Shown: positions 1 to 12,960 of the stretch, piece by piece
Layout: every line of letters starts with the position of its first letter
How positions within the stretch are numbered: the first letter of the stretch is position 1
Assembly (NCBI GenBank): GCA_003427395.1
Contig: BFEA01000034.1
Coordinates: 2,485,098 to 2,549,097 of the forward strand
From: Chara braunii
Taxonomy: Eukaryota; Streptophyta; Charophyceae; Charales; Characeae
DNA length: 64,000 bases
Direction of reading: 5' to 3'
The notes under the pieces: generated by a model
Told to the model about the DNA's origin: nothing
The model's input: only the letters and a program-made list of their open reading frames with translations
Databases searched by the model: none
Translations under genes and position numbers: made by a program

Positions 1-92
<92 letters not shown>
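1..92. repeat. Microsatellite (TC)n followed by (TG)n
   Basis: Thirty TC units run from the window edge to base 60 and switch without a spacer to TG units through base 92. The repeat probably continues outside the window. A cysteine/valine-rich reading frame across it is only the translation of the repeat. Confidence 0.99.
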
Positions 93-94
<2 letters not shown>

Positions 95-190
95 ATGGCC
101 ACGTTGGCTCGATGACAGCGACCCAGGAGCAGCCACGATGACGGTGATGGGGGAAGCACTGCAACGACGACGTCAACAGCTCGTCGCATT

Positions 191-266
191 CCAGCGGGGT
201 GAATGGCGGGCAGGGGGAGTTTCGATAACATACCAGCGGGCTGAATGTTGGGGGGAGTTTCGATTC
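191..266. repeat. Two-copy tandem repeat, about 42 bp
   Basis: The unit beginning CCAGCGGG(G/C)TGAATG occurs at 191 and again at 233, and both copies end in GGGGGAGTTTCGAT. The second copy is shortened by a small deletion. An A-tract follows at 330-348. Confidence 0.8.
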
Positions 267-1906
267 AAACAGACCTCGTTTCCCCCCAAAACCAAGGCCA
301 CACCAAGACTGCACAGTCCAGAGTGAATGAAAAAAAAAAAAAAAAAAATCTAAAACCTAAGAAGCGCGCATCCGGCCGTGTCTGCAGAGGCCCAATGGGT
401 CGAAAAATTACCACAGAGAATTTTCTGGGGTCGGCCTCGACCCAATGAAGGGTCCAGGCCGACCCATTAAAAAAAAAGAAATCCTCTGGATTTGGCACCT
501 TGCAGACCCTCCGGACCGTATGTCCGGGCGGACATGGTACTTCGGAGTGTCTGGAACTCGGCCTGGACGTCCGGAACGTATCCATGGAAGATACACTGTC
601 ATACTTTTTGTCTTTTGCACATGTTATGAGTGGTGGAGCGAGGCACAAACTCATTTTGTTTTTTTCGTTTCTTGTGTGGAGGTCAGCTACTTAAACTTAC
701 AGCACAGACACGAACATTGTTCATTGTTAATTGTTTATTTGCATGCCTAATTCTTTGCCCTGCTTTAGAGCATGGGATGTCTGGTGGCCACAAGTTTTTT
801 CGAGGTGGGAATGTATATTCGGAGTTCTGGCCACAATATATTTGCGAGGAGGCTCAGAGAGTGTTTGATGTGGGTGTCATTCCCATTGGTTGCTCCTTTG
901 GAACACATGGAAGAAGCGGTAGCGCTCCTGGTGTTGTGTGGAGATCTTGTGGTGTTCGGTATGATTTATGGTGACTTTGTGGGCCGACACAGAGAGGACG
1001 TTGAAATCGGCGGCGCTAGGTCGCAGCAGCTGAGCATGCGCTCAAACGTCAAGGCGTGAGGAGAAACAAACCCAACAACGGCATGCATGTCCGTGAGATA
1101 GAAGGGGAGGGGAGAATGAAGAGGTAAGGATGAAGATGGGGAAGAAGAAGAAGAGTAGTAGACAACGTAGGAGGAGATAGAGAATTAGGAGGAGATAGGG
1201 GAGAGATGAAGAGGACCAACTCGCGAAGTGTGCAACAAAAACCTCACTTCAGAAAAATTAAACAGCTGAACAACCTGGATTGAGGTCGGTGATACTGCAG
1301 ACATGTTTCGGCCACCTCGTCGAAATGGCCATCTTCAGGGGATGGTTGCGCTTGCGAGGTAAGTCGAGCTAAGAGATTAAAGAGAGGCCTATGATCAGCG
1401 TTAATCTTCAACAGCACGCTGCGATCTGATTGGCTATGAAGTACTTCATGCGGATTGACATGGCCCTCCCGAGTGTCTCCCCTTCTCTCCTCCTCCTCCT
1501 ATCATCCTTGCTCTCTCTCCCCTCTCCCTCTTCTCCGCAACTATAAATCTCGCAAGCGCGTTCCACTTTCTCTCTCTTGCAATGTATTGGCCTAGATGAG
1601 GTGGTGATCAGCGTTTCAAAAAGTCCTGACAAGTTAGCTGCAGCTTTGCGGGATTGTGTGTTGGATCGCTGCGACAGACTGCATGATCCAGGCGAAGCTG
1701 CGCAGTAGTTCAGTGGACGGAGTGACGATCGCTGGGTCAAGTGTTGGACATGTGGCGGTCGGGACCGTCGGTGTTCGAGCAGGGAAAGAAGTGTTGATTG
1801 GATGGATGACTCAGGGCCATAGCTCGAGGGCAGCCTTGCGTCTTGTTTCTTGGTCCCTCCTGCAGATACGATTGGGAGCTAAGCGCATGGCGATACGCCA
1901 ATTTTT

Positions 1907-2062
1907 CTTCTGATTTTGAGCGAGTGTATACCCTCTCTCTTTTTTCCTCTCCCTCTTTCCATGGATGCATGAGCAATTTTCTTCTGATTTTGAGCGAGTA
2001 TATACCCTCTCTCTTTTTTCCTCTCTTCCTTTCCTCTCCCTCTTTCCATGGATGCATGAGCA
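1907..2062. repeat. Two-copy tandem repeat, period about 74 bp
   Basis: A unit starting CTTCTGATTTTGAGCGAGT and ending in CCATGGATGCATGAGCAA occurs at 1,907 and 1,981. The second copy carries an extra pyrimidine insertion (TTCCTTTCCTC). Confidence 0.9.
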
Positions 2063-3486
2063 AATGTATGATTATACGTGTGTCATAACGAGTGAATGGG
2101 TGCACGTGCTCGTCCTCGTGTTGTCAAAAATCTCGTTGGGCTATGATCGTTGAAGCACAAGGACCAGTGTTGGTTCTTTGGTAAGGATGTCTGTTTGTCG
2201 CTTTCTTTTGGAAGTAATGTGCTAATGATGGATGTATGCGGCTTCAATTTATCTTTCTTTATTGACGATCTCATCGAAGGTGTTCTTTGCGCTTTCAATC
2301 GATCCACCCGACTCGTTCCTCTATATCATCTTGAAGGATGTGATTAGGAACTTCATCGTGCCTCGATCGATCGAAAGCGCGCAACTCTCCTAGCTCCCCT
2401 CACTTCTTTCGTTTATTATCTCATGAATATGCATTTTGACAGTTGTTTCACGTGTCAAGATCTTTGCTCTTCTTGTCGTTGAGGATACCGATCGCTGTGT
2501 ATCTCTCCGAAATTTTTTGTTGATGTCACCCGAAGTATATATTCGAACCCCTCCCTTCTCCCTTTAGAGAAATCAACGCGAATGAGCTCGAAAGATCTTC
2601 TTTCGGAACTCTTCCATTAGTTTCTTAGGTTATTCCCCACCCTGACGGAATACGGGAAGCAGCAGTTACTTCGCCTGGACAAACTTTTGACGCAGAATCA
2701 ACCCCCGAAACCACTGAGATTTGATCATTTTGTCTTATGAACGGTGGATGCATGTGTATCGGCCATGTGGACTGAGTAGCTGAACCATCGGGACACCAAC
2801 TTGAACCTCCCCGACCACGGCCCTTCACGTACAAGTAGGACAGGATGTGTGTCTGTGAGTGGGACATGTGAGAGGTTGTCGCCAAGATAGGCGGCCCTTA
2901 TTATTTCCCTTCCGATGCATGCTGTCCTGTGGCCGACGGTTGTGCCCCATTGACCTCGTACTTTATGCGGCGATTGTCGCACAAAGCGCTTTCAAGCCAG
3001 AGGATTCAACTATCGAACATGTGGCGAGGACTACAAGCAAAAAGCAGTAAGACTTTGATCCTCTGATTCGGATTCAGAACTCTGGGACGGGCGATGTCGG
3101 TCCCTTGTGCGAAACCGAGATCCGACATGCGTCCCCCATCCCTTCCGACCCAAAAAGAGGCGGCACGCCTTGCGTATCGAAGTTCAAAGATACTTTTTGG
3201 ACTAGGTGACCGTTGAGGAAGGGCCCACTTCCCTAGCCTCTGTGTCTATTTGTTCGTCGCTCCGTATCTGGGACCACACGGGAGATTTCAGTTTTGTCTG
3301 TCTCCACACTCAATTTTCCAAAATTCCTTTGCACACCCCATTTCGCCGCTTTCCGGGCCCCTTTTTACGCTTTAGTCACTTCGACAAGGAAAGCAGAGCA
3401 GGGCGTGAGGTGGAGTCCACAGTAATCAATGCTGGCAGGCGTTTCTCAGATACTTTCTTGATATTTTCCTGAATCATTTTGTACAT

Positions 3487-3622
3487 GGGACGCTGGACCC
3501 GTTTTCCGGCAGGTGACGCCCCTCACCAATAGATGGAGTCTCTTACCGGTTGCTAGCGGTGTCTCCTTTTACCAGCACCACTAGCACTGGAGGGAGTGTT
3601 TGGTTAATAAAAAACAAAAAAT
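3487..3622 (+). repeat. LINE 3'-tail repeat, copy A
   Basis: This begins GGGACGCTGGACCCG, contains CACCAATAGATGGAG and the hairpin pair CTAGCGGTG...CACCACTAG, and ends in an A-rich tract (AATAAAAAACAAAAAATA). Five related copies occur at 19,968, 32,950-33,080, 41,534-41,606, 42,200-42,346 and 42,567-42,704. Copies C, D and F sit at the 3' ends of LINE fragments, so this is most likely a severely 5'-truncated LINE or a SINE sharing the LINE tail. Confidence 0.8.
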
Positions 3623-4661
3623 ATGTGGGCACAGTCATGGCCTTTGGCCCCCACTACCACTCTCTGACCAAGCGACGCGCGGCACATTTTATCTGAAAAC
3701 CTTACTCGGAGGAGAATGTCAACTTTCTCTCGAACGTTGCTAGGGAAATGCTCTGTCAACCGAGATTTGAAGGTGGTCCTAGCATTTTAGACCCCCAAAA
3801 GCAGAACAAGGCTACCCGGCTGAAATGGGTAGTTCGGGCATGCTTGGAATCCCCTGTCCCAGATTGGGTGCACCTAGCCGAGCAAGTACTGGCTCAGAAA
3901 TGGCACCTTCCCAGATCGGGGGATGTCTAGACATGTATGTTTCTATTTTCATATCAGCGCCGTATGATTACATCGCCTTTTTGGCATGCCACCATTCAAG
4001 CCTGAAAGAAGCTCCAACCGGACGTATGGGCCGTACCTCAAACCAAAGCAGAGGTATTCGCCCAACCAATCTTTGAGAACCTACATATCCTCCTCCCAGG
4101 AGGGCTCTGGTTTAAGGCTAACTCAGCCTTATCCAGTTTTGGGCAATCATGGATCAACGCAGCATACTCAGGATCAGCGATCTATGGGGTGATCTTTCGG
4201 GCCAATGGCCGAGTTTCCAGTAGCTTCAGTCTCGGCCAAAGTGTCTGCGCCCAGGTCGTTCAGACAGTGGCCTGGGACCGAATTGGTTAGGCTTGCCCAA
4301 CCACCCAGGCACAAACGTGTGTTCCCTGCTTGCACCACGTTGCTGGAAGAACCTGGAAGGCTCACAAAGATTTCAGATCCTCACAAGCGAGGCAGACGTA
4401 ACCAACTGGCGCGTGGCAACTGCCTGCCGCCCACCAGATTTTGCAAATATTGATGAGTTCAGGGCACATTGTGGGCCATATGCCGGTATGCCGAGGCTAA
4501 AATCATCGCACTATTTAAGGAGGAAGGGTAGTCTTAGGTAGGCATAGCGTATAAACCTGGTCACTCAGTTTCTATCCGGTCGCAGGAGACAGGAAGAGGG
4601 ATAGGAAGTGGAAGGAGCTGATATAGAAGTTAGGGGAACCTGGGGGTTCCTGGCAGCCGCA

Positions 4662-4743
4662 GTAGGCTCCATCAAAGCAGTAGCAAGGATGGGATGTTAT
4701 TCGTAGGCTCCATCAAAGCAGTACCAAGGATAGGATGTTATTC
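4662..4743. repeat. Two-copy tandem repeat, 41 bp
   Basis: The unit GTAGGCTCCATCAAAGCAGT followed by A(G/C)CAAGGAT(G/A)GGATGTTATTC occurs twice head to tail, at 4,662 and 4,703, with two visible substitutions. Confidence 0.95.
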
Positions 4744-5164
4744 TTTGGTGGCTCTGGGATAGGTAGTATAGTTGAGTAGTTTAGCAGGTTTGCTTAAACT
4801 TGCTGGCTACATGGTGGCAGAACTAGATGATAGGATGTGTTGTTGTTCGGTTGGTTTCTTTATTTTTCAGCTTGTTGTGGCATTATTTGCCTTGAGGGAT
4901 GGCTTCCTTTTTTCCCCTTTTTTGGGTTTTCCCCTGTCTTTGGTGGCTACTTTTTTGGATTGTTCGGTACTGTTGCCCTGAGGGATTTCTTTGTTTACCA
5001 GGGTTGGGGTGTCACAGCAGTGGCCTAGAGTTGGCCCTTTCTGCTTCTGGAGGTCTTCCCAACACCTGCACCTAAGCTGGGTAGACGTCCCAGTCCTTCG
5101 GTTACCTTTACGGGTTGTTTGTGGAAGGATTCCTGGCGTCCTTTCTTTTGTTCTGCTAATGACA

Positions 5165-5240
5165 ACTTACTGTTAGTGGTTAGAGCACCGGTTGGAAATG
5201 CGCATTGTGGTATGAGGTTGCGGGTTCAAATCCGCAGCCT
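5165..5240 (+). other. tRNA-like sequence (degenerate tRNA or tRNA-derived SINE head)
   Basis: A D-arm/box A-like TAGTGGTTAGAGCA is at 5,174-5,187. A perfect T-arm, GCGGGTTCAAATCCGC, with the box B sequence GGTTCAAATCC, is at 5,220-5,235. The acceptor stem is not convincing and the anticodon loop is unclear, so this is not called as a functional tRNA. It may be the pol III head of a SINE. Confidence 0.5.
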
Positions 5241-5467
5241 TGTGCATGGACACCGGCAGGGCATTAGAATGACGCACGGCTGGACACACATCCCTTGGGA
5301 TGACGCAGGTTAGCTATTACAGACACTGCCTGCGCACCACCCAAGGGTTGTTCATGGTGTTGTATGGTGGTTCTGGGTTTCACATGGGTTGCTTGGGGGT
5401 GTTGGTCTCGGGTGTTCTGTTGATCTCCCCAGTCTGGCATATCACACTTTCGTGCCATTTCCGCTAG

Positions 5468-5528
5468 TTGTTCACATGGTAGAGTCATTCGAATACACGT
5501 TACAAGGTCACGGGTTCGAGCTTGGTTC
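5468..5528 (+). other. Second tRNA-like sequence
   Basis: TTCACATGGTAGAGTCA resembles a D-arm and CACGGGTTCGAGCTTGG resembles a T-arm with box B (GGTTCGAGC). It lies about 300 bases after the first tRNA-like segment in the same orientation. The acceptor stem is not visible. Confidence 0.4.
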
Positions 5529-5598
5529 AGACCTTGGGGGGGTCCTTGTCCAGCTTACCCCGTTCTCTCTTCGATATACACACATGATGCCGCCTATA

Positions 5599-5785
5599 CA
5601 TCTTGATACATCGATTGACAGAGCACACACAGCCTTCGGGCATATATACATAGCTTGCGAATTATACATGGCCTATGGGCTACATGCACAAGTTTCCACA
5701 TATGGTGCTGTCTGCACATCTTGATACACAGATACACGAAGCATACAGTCTTCGGATACACACATAGATTACGAACTACACAACT
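5599..5785. repeat. Diverged tandem duplication, period about 118 bp
   Basis: CATCTTGATACA...AGCA.ACA..CTTCGG.ATA.A.ATAG.TT.CGAA occurs from 5,599 and again from 5,717, with several substitutions and small indels. Confidence 0.75.
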
Positions 5786-6114
5786 ATCAGACTGGGGGGG
5801 TCTAGTCACTGGTGGGGTCTAGTATCTGCAGTAGGGACAGGTATGAGCCACCGGAGTTCCTACTGATATTCGAATAGAACTGTCTAGTGACTATATATAA
5901 GGCTTAAACCCTGGGGTAAGGGTAGGAGTATAAGTTGCTCTGGCCAGTCCGAGTTCCGCCTGACCTTGGGTAAGCTAGGGGAAGGACGGTAAGACTTTTT
6001 CAATGGGTGCTACCCTGTCTGAAACCTAGGGCCCAGAGTCTCTTGGGGCCTGTAGTAGATTCTGGGCCTGGCGTCCGAAGTTCCCGTTCGACAAGGCTCG
6101 TCCGATTCCGCTTC

Positions 6115-6146
6115 CACCAGGGCTGGGCAACCTATCAGCCCTGGTG
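6115..6146. repeat. Perfect 11-bp inverted repeat (hairpin)
   Basis: CACCAGGGCTG and CAGCCCTGGTG are perfect reverse complements separated by ten bases. No gene lies immediately upstream, so a terminator role is not supported. Confidence 0.85.
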
Positions 6147-7853
6147 CCTATCACTGCTGTTCGGTCCAAGTTACCTGCCCATTGGTAGGGTAATGGTCCT
6201 GAGTGCTGGTCACACTGAGGTAGGATAGTGGGATAGGGGGTACGCTAGGAGTATAGACATGAGGATGGGATGGGAGGTGGTCTCATATTCCAGGACACCC
6301 ACGGCCTACTGCTCCAGGTGATCACTGTGTACTCAGTGACTGGCCTCTACAACACCATGGACTTCTTGAATTATAAAAAAAAAAAAAAAAAACGCTTACT
6401 GTTACGAAAAATAATAATAATAAAATAAAACATAAAAAAAAATCCTAGCTAAGCTGTTAGCGAACAGAACAGGAGCAGTAATCAGGAATTGTTCCCATTT
6501 AAACTGCCAGTACATCACGCAGGCAATCCACAGATTTCGGGTGAGCAATGCTACTTCCACCACCAGCCAAAAAAGGGAAAAAGTGTGCCGCTGGCAGTTT
6601 GGCAAATCTTGGCATGCAGTGCAAATCCACCATGGAGAAAAGATGCTCAGATGTACTGGTGGTTTGAACCACCGCTCTCGCTGCGTGACCAAGAAAATTC
6701 CCAGTTGGTAATCGGTAGGCCTGAACCAGGGCTTGGAAAACAGGCCCAGCACAGGTTTGGCCTGGGGGCAAATTGAAAAAGGTCCATGCTTTGGTGTCTG
6801 GGAACAAAAAAGGAGTTGTGGTTTATGAAGGGATTCCCAAATCTCAGTAACCTGAGTTCAGCCCCAAGTTCCAGTCTTGAGTCCCAGTCCCAGTCCCAGC
6901 CTAGAGTCCCAGTGCTCGGTCCCAGTGTATGTTCCATTGGCGGCCCTAGCCACATGTACAATATTCACGAATGCCTAAGAAGAGCAGCTTTCATTGTACA
7001 ATAATTATAGATCATACTTGGGGCACACCTGTGCTGTGCGTCGTGCGATGCACACATGGTAGATGCGCGTGCATTGGCAGAGTGCATGCCCACTTTTATG
7101 TTTTTTTTCCTTCCATGTGTGTTTTTCAAAGATCCCCAAATTCTCTCCTCATTCTAACCACAAATCATCACAAATCATCCATAAAACAAAAAAAGGTATA
7201 GATAATAGATAGGCAATATATTAGAAGATGCAAGGTTGCCCACGTTTGTGTGGTTAAAGCAGCAAGTGCCCACACACCCATCTGCTGCGGGAGCGCCACA
7301 CTTGCACAAATATATTATAGTCTGTAAGGGGGTCAAAGGCATAAGGCAAAGCCCTAGCACTAATACTATTCATCTCAAACAACTCACTCATGTCACCATC
7401 ATCTCCATCACTCCATGGCTAGATAGCCACCCTTTCACTTTGTTGTCTGACCCCTGGAGTGTATATACCACAACATAAAAATTAGTTGCAGCACAACGCA
7501 AAAGGCTCCACCAACAAGAAAGCACTGTGTTATGAACATGATTGTCCGTTGAAATTTTATCAACGCTCACTCACAGGAACTCCCGTACATGCCCATACAT
7601 GCACAGAAGGAAGGGGAGAGGTAGTGGAGGGTCACACCGCCCAGAAAAGGAAACGCAGCGGAAGACTCAGAGAAGCGAAGTGACAGAATACACAATTCAG
7701 TGAATTCTGTCCACATAAGTCCCAACAATCATTCATAGAAGACAACCGAGTGATCACAGCCAGAAATCAATGAAGAGATGACAATTCAAACACAGTATTA
7801 CAACTGTTTATTAAACTAGCATTGTTTTCCCTGAATAACCTCAGATCCCTGTT

Positions 7854-7877
7854 GCGCTACCCTTAGAGGGGTAGCGC
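7854..7877. repeat. Perfect 9-bp inverted repeat (hairpin)
   Basis: GCGCTACCC and GGGTAGCGC flank a six-base loop (TTAGAG). Confidence 0.9.
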
Positions 7878-10352
7878 CTCAACCCCACACACACCAAGCA
7901 GCTAAAAATAGCACCAGCACCCTAGGTAACACCCAGCGCCACCCTGACATCCAACTCAGTGGCCTGCGCCAAGATGAAACAGGCTCCCAGAGCCAATCGC
8001 CAGCCAGATGATGAAGAAGAAGCTCAGCGCCAACAGTCCCTGATGAAGACGAAGTCCAAACGATGATATCCTCTGAGAAGATGCAGCTATGGCTGCATCG
8101 CCATTGGGACCCTACTCCTGAGGAGGGTCAGCAGTGCACCACGTGCTCCAATGCATCAGACCCCTGATAGCCCAGACCGCTTTGACTCCCATAGAGTCGG
8201 AGCGGACAGCGTTGACCCCAGTCTGGTCAGCGCTCCGTAGGTCTGGCTATGTCCGCCGTCTCCAACACAGGAATCAGCAACCACGACCTGATACCGTGTG
8301 CGTAGCAACTTCCACCACGAAGTGTCAACTGCCAAAAGCCCAGGACCGACGTCCCCGTCCTATCTATACCCTAGACTAGCCTAGACACGACCTAGACCGG
8401 ACTGACTGACCGACCGGTACCGTTTCTGTTTCGGCCTCTAGGGCCTCTCCCTACCCAGCTATAGGCTATAGGACCGTCTATCAGCGTAGGCCCATTGGGC
8501 CTGTCTGTCCTAGGGGTAGCCCGGGTCTGCTATTCGCAGTTAGGGTAACTGTAGGAATTTCGAGTTAGTACTGGGCCCATATCTCCTATATTTACAAATA
8601 TGTCCCTTACGAATTTTCCTTACAGGTAGGTCTCTCGGTTAGCCCTCATCCAAACAAAATTACGAATCTGTCCCTACCTATGGTACAGCCTCGTCTGAGA
8701 GAGGCTACAGGCAACCTGGAACCAGCAAGTCATTGCAACTGACCACGCTGCACATGGTCTGGAAAAACTTAGAGAGCCCTCTGTTTTCTGGACTTATTGT
8801 AACCAGTAGGACGACTATCAGGCTTCGATCTTCTGTCTCGTATCTCTTGTCCGAGTGGATGCTCGCCAGGACAATATCCCACCCCTTCCAAGACTTACCT
8901 CATCTGCTTTGTCCTCATTGCTGATGATAACGACGGCTGGCAAGCGACCTAGTCTTCTACAGGGAAACGTTTCAGGTAAGATGTGACCACATACATTCCC
9001 CTTCTCAGTATATCTCACCTGCTATATTCCTCGGCTGTGTCTACTCATCTACCACGATGTCCTATTTTGTCTTCACATTCCCTTGCTACACTGCAGATAT
9101 CTTCTGCCTCTGATCTCGGGCTCCACTGTCTCTTGCCTGTCAATCTTCCCCCTATTGTGCAAAGGCTATCTCTTGCATTTCTCGCATCTCTCTTCCCGCT
9201 CTCACCTGCTTACCATCCTTCCCTCCATGTCCCACGCCTCTGTGATCCTGAACTCTCTCCCGCCGTCTTATGCTCTGGTTTTCGTACGCTCGCACCTCCT
9301 GCATTCCACACGTCTACCCCTCCACATTTTCACTCCCTAGGCAGTAAATGGAAGCTTCCAGAATAGAGGTCACTCGACCAAAGCGTTGAGAGCCTCTTTA
9401 CATGTTGCCGTCTGATTTCTACGGGTACTGAGGGGGGTCGGCAGGGCCTTCCTGCGTGGAGACGAAGGCTGGAAGGGAGGTTATGAAAGACGGGGAAAGA
9501 AAACAGTTCAAGCTTAGCGCTAATGGCGCCAAGAACGAGATTGGAGAAGTGAGGAAAGATTGCTTGCGGAAACACGGCGCAGAAAGATGCATGCACACAA
9601 AATAAAAAGAGGCAGGAAAACAGTTACACAAACTACCAATGAAGCCGCGCCTAATCCCTAAAGCCGAATTGAAACTGAAAAGTTTGAAAGTGTGCACATA
9701 CGAATTCAAGCGCCTATTCCTGATCCATTAACAAAAATTACACGGGGCTTGCAGGGGTATTTTTGCATTTGCACAAGGAAAGGATTCGGGCCAAGTATGC
9801 CAACAGGCAACCCTGACTTTCGGATTCAAGAAACCTGAGCAAAAGGAAATTCCAAATGCCCTCGCTAAGGCGCGTGCAAATCCTATGTAAAAGTACAAAA
9901 AGAAAGAAGGAAAGAACAACGGCAGAAGCGACGAGTTATGATTGGCCGACGTGTCCAGGTATCGAGCACTACCATGGACGAGCCCTTCGGATAAGAAAGA
10001 CCAAAAAACACACTCGGGATATGCTGACCCCGACACCCCGTTCACCAAGAATGCAATCTAGACTTGGTAGAGCAACTGGAATTGGACAACATCGTCCCCA
10101 ATTACTGAGCGGGTAATAACAAAAAAAAAGAAGGGGCGCAGAGACTCGCTCATGCACAGAAGTCGGTGCATCACAGGTTATTGAAAGGGGAAAACCTGTT
10201 TTCCCTATGCCAGGCACCAGATAACTACTCGTGCAAACTAGTTCCCCCCCGCCCCCCTTATTCACACCGACTACCCACCCACCATGTCTGAGTCAATTCA
10301 ACCTCCTAACCCCAACCATCAATCATCTGTTGGTCATCATGATAACAGGTGA

Positions 10353-11271
10353 CTACATGTACTGAAACTTCATAGACGGCGGCTCAATGTTAGTCCAGTC
10401 ATTGAAGACGAGGCGGTAGTCCCTGAGGGGCCCCTGTCCTGTCAGATTAGTCTGATCCCCCTCCCAATGTACTTGAGCAATCCCCCCCCCCCCGCTCCCC
10501 CCCGAGCCAGTCTGTGCAGAAGCCGGTAAGTGTTCTCTTGATATCTTAGTCAGTCTGAAGAATATCCAGTTGGGCTTTGAGCGCATGCCATCTGCGCATC
10601 AGTTCCAATTGGATATGTTCCTTGATTTGCCCCGCGAGTTCCGTACCTTCCACCCTAACCCCTTCAAGATGTAGGAGGCAACATCGCCACCAAAGGGCCC
10701 AAAGGATCGACCATCTGCCTAATATGTACCAGTTTTCCATAAGGGTAGACGAGCTGGCTATCGTTGGGCAGTGTCCAGTCAATATAGCCTGCCAGGACCA
10801 TGGCCAGGGCAACGTCTGATATCATCTTATGCCATATGCGGACCCACCAGTGTCATGTCAGTAGTGTGACTGGGCAGTGCAAGAAGATATGCTCGATGGT
10901 CTCGCTCCACTTACGCGGAGGAAAGGCATTAGGCACCTCTGGCACCAAGGTAGCGCAACTCCTTTTTGTTCCAAACAAGTGTGGTAAACCATCTAGGCGT
11001 TGGTGGGGAGGCAGCGGTGTACAATTTGCCATTGCAATGATGTGACTTTGGGCAGCCTAACCTTGCTACTGTTGAACCACCTTATCAGCACAATGAGGGC
11101 CCGATCTACGTTTGAGGTGTCTGGTCCATCGTCGATCTGATCCCGCAGCGGTCGTTTGGCCCAGAGCATCCTATATGTGGTCTTGACTGATAGGCTATTG
11201 AGGTGATCCATTTTGTCCGACGTGGTTCCAGACCTTCTCACAGTCTTCCATTGCCATTCTTGGGGGTCCAA
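10353..11271 (-). pseudogene. LINE zinc-knuckle region and C-terminal domain, broken
   Basis: KVTSLQWQIVHRCLPT followed by ETIEHIFLHCPVT is the zf-RVT-type region after the RT of plant LINEs. The HCP motif and a following tryptophan pair (WW) match copies ii and iii (GHCLLVCP...WQWW, EHCLIVCP...WQWW). After it come LEGVRVEGTEL...IQLELMRRW and RDYRLVFNDWT, a C-terminal domain shared with copy iv. Three frames are needed to read it. Confidence 0.75.
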
Positions 11272-12559
11272 GGCTAGCTCCTGAATGGATGTTTGGGGCT
11301 GGACGACAGCAAGTCTTCTCCTTCCTCCAACACTCGCACCCGGAAAACCTCAGTTTCGTCTCCCCACTCAAATGGGTTGTGGGATCCCCTCAAAGCATTC
11401 CTTGGGCCTATCGCGGAGTATTCGACCAACACATCTGAGACCCTCACCATGTGGAGCCTGCCTACCCCTTCTTGTAACGTGTGTCCACGTCAGAGTAGTA
11501 TGTACCAGGAAAGCGGAATCACTTCAATGATTATGTCAAATTGTTTGTTCACGTGGTGGCAATACTAGAGCGCGTCCCGTAGCCGAGAAGCCGACTTCCG
11601 GTTATTCTTCTCTTGGTCCTACAGATGCCCCACGCGAAGCACCCCATGCTTTACCCAGTCTTTCCATGGCGTCGCTGAACTGCGTAATACCCGCCCTTGG
11701 TGGGGTGTGATCCACCGATTCCCGAAAAGGGGTTGTCGCCACACCTCCTGCCACCAGCTAGGTGACTGTTTATCGGGGAGGAAGCCATCGCCAACTTTTC
11801 AGCCATCGCCAACTTTTCAAGAGTGTTGGCCAAAGCTTTCTATTGGTTGTCCTTGAACCTTCTGAGGGATTGACCAGTAGTGATCTTCTAGCCATGTGAG
11901 CGGATGCACCTTTGCGGGGGCCGACAAGGCCAGCCTGGCTATATGCTCCAGGGCCAAAGCCTGTCGGAGGCAACTAGAGGAAAGGATCAATTTTTTCACT
12001 CACTGGAGGTGGAGGGCCTGTGTTGTGTTGGAGGGTTGATAATACCGAATCCCACGCTACACGACTAATTATTTTCACTCGTTCGCTGTCGCCTCACCAC
12101 CAGAAAGTCGCGACCTTGCTTTGAGGGCCCAAAATGCAGTCTTACTCATCAGCCAGAGAACCAACTTATACCACAATGTATAAAATACCACGATATTTAT
12201 AGCCAATGCCCGACCGAAAATCGATGAGTGTTTATTGTGCCAAGTAGACAGTTTGTTAAGGGCTGGTGCGCTGACCCAATCGTTGTTAGTTGGGGGACGC
12301 GCCAGGGCAGACATGGAGACACCTAAGATACGAATTGGAGCCTTTAGAGGAAGCCAAAGTATATTCGGGGTGTTGGAAAGTCGCCCCCCTTGATGGTGGA
12401 TCCACCACCCTTGGGTCTTACAGACTCTCTACTTCCCCAATTCGCTACCATGTGGGATACACCCGCAAATCTAGAATCCTCACCCATCGGCGAAAAGTCG
12501 GTCCAAAATTCATCTTTTCCAAACTTTTGTCAGTCAATAATCACAAAGGTTGCGTTTTG

Positions 12560-12960
12560 CTTGGACTGTTGGGTTAATTGCATTATCTCTTGAACTAGCA
12601 AGATATTTTCATGGATTTGCCTGTGTTGCATGAACCCTATCTGGGATGGGTGGATGAGCCCCTCCAAGACGGGGATCATTCTGTTTGTGAAGGCCTCGAC
12701 CAACATCTATGTGTGACGGTTAGGAGGGTGATAGAGCGGTAGTTGCGTATGTTAATTTTGTCCCTCTTCTCATAAAAGAGGGACAACACCCCTTGGCCCA
12801 CGAACTCCCCCATGCTGCCAGTGCGCCATACCTCATTGTAGTAGTCCATGAGGTCCAGGCTCAGGCAATTCCACATTGTCTCCCGTAATTCCTTTGGGAG
12901 GCCGTCCAAGCCAAGAGTTTTCTCCTCTTCCATTTGTATCAGGGTTGTCCATATCTCATC
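12560..12960 (-). pseudogene. LINE reverse transcriptase N-terminal region, broken
   Basis: The segment EEEKTLGLDGLPKEL, LSLFYEKRDKINIRNYRSI and then, in another frame, SQIGFMQHRQIHENILL correspond to the opening RT motifs of LINEs (the family patterns are K.PG.DG, L.PK....NYRPI and Q.GF..GR.I.DNI). The two parts are separated by a frameshift around 12,700. The catalytic YADD motif was not found downstream (12,000-12,560), so the palm is probably deleted or scrambled. It lies between the endonuclease and zinc-knuckle segments of the same element. Confidence 0.75.

Larger units (their letters stand above)
93..3486. other. Gene-free stretch with small repeats
   Basis: No reading frame here is longer than about 130 codons or recognisable. 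Visible structure: a small palindrome at 520-535 (ATGTCCG, two-base loop, CGGACAT), A-tracts such as 330-348, a purine-rich stretch near 1,085-1,215 and a pyrimidine-rich stretch near 1,475-1,580. No RNA gene or mobile-element protein was recognised. Confidence 0.6.
3623..10349. other. Gene-free stretch with repeats and palindromes
   Basis: No recognisable protein-coding gene. A TATA-like TATATATAAGG lies at 5,893-5,903 without a supported gene downstream. An 18-base A-tract is at about 6,375-6,392. Around 6,860-6,925 GTCCCA/CCCAGT units recur. GACAGAAT and ATTCTGTC form an inverted pair near 7,681-7,711. Short frames between 8,980 and 9,720 are pyrimidine-rich and look random. The separate tandem repeats, tRNA-like segments and hairpins are listed individually. 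Confidence 0.55.
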
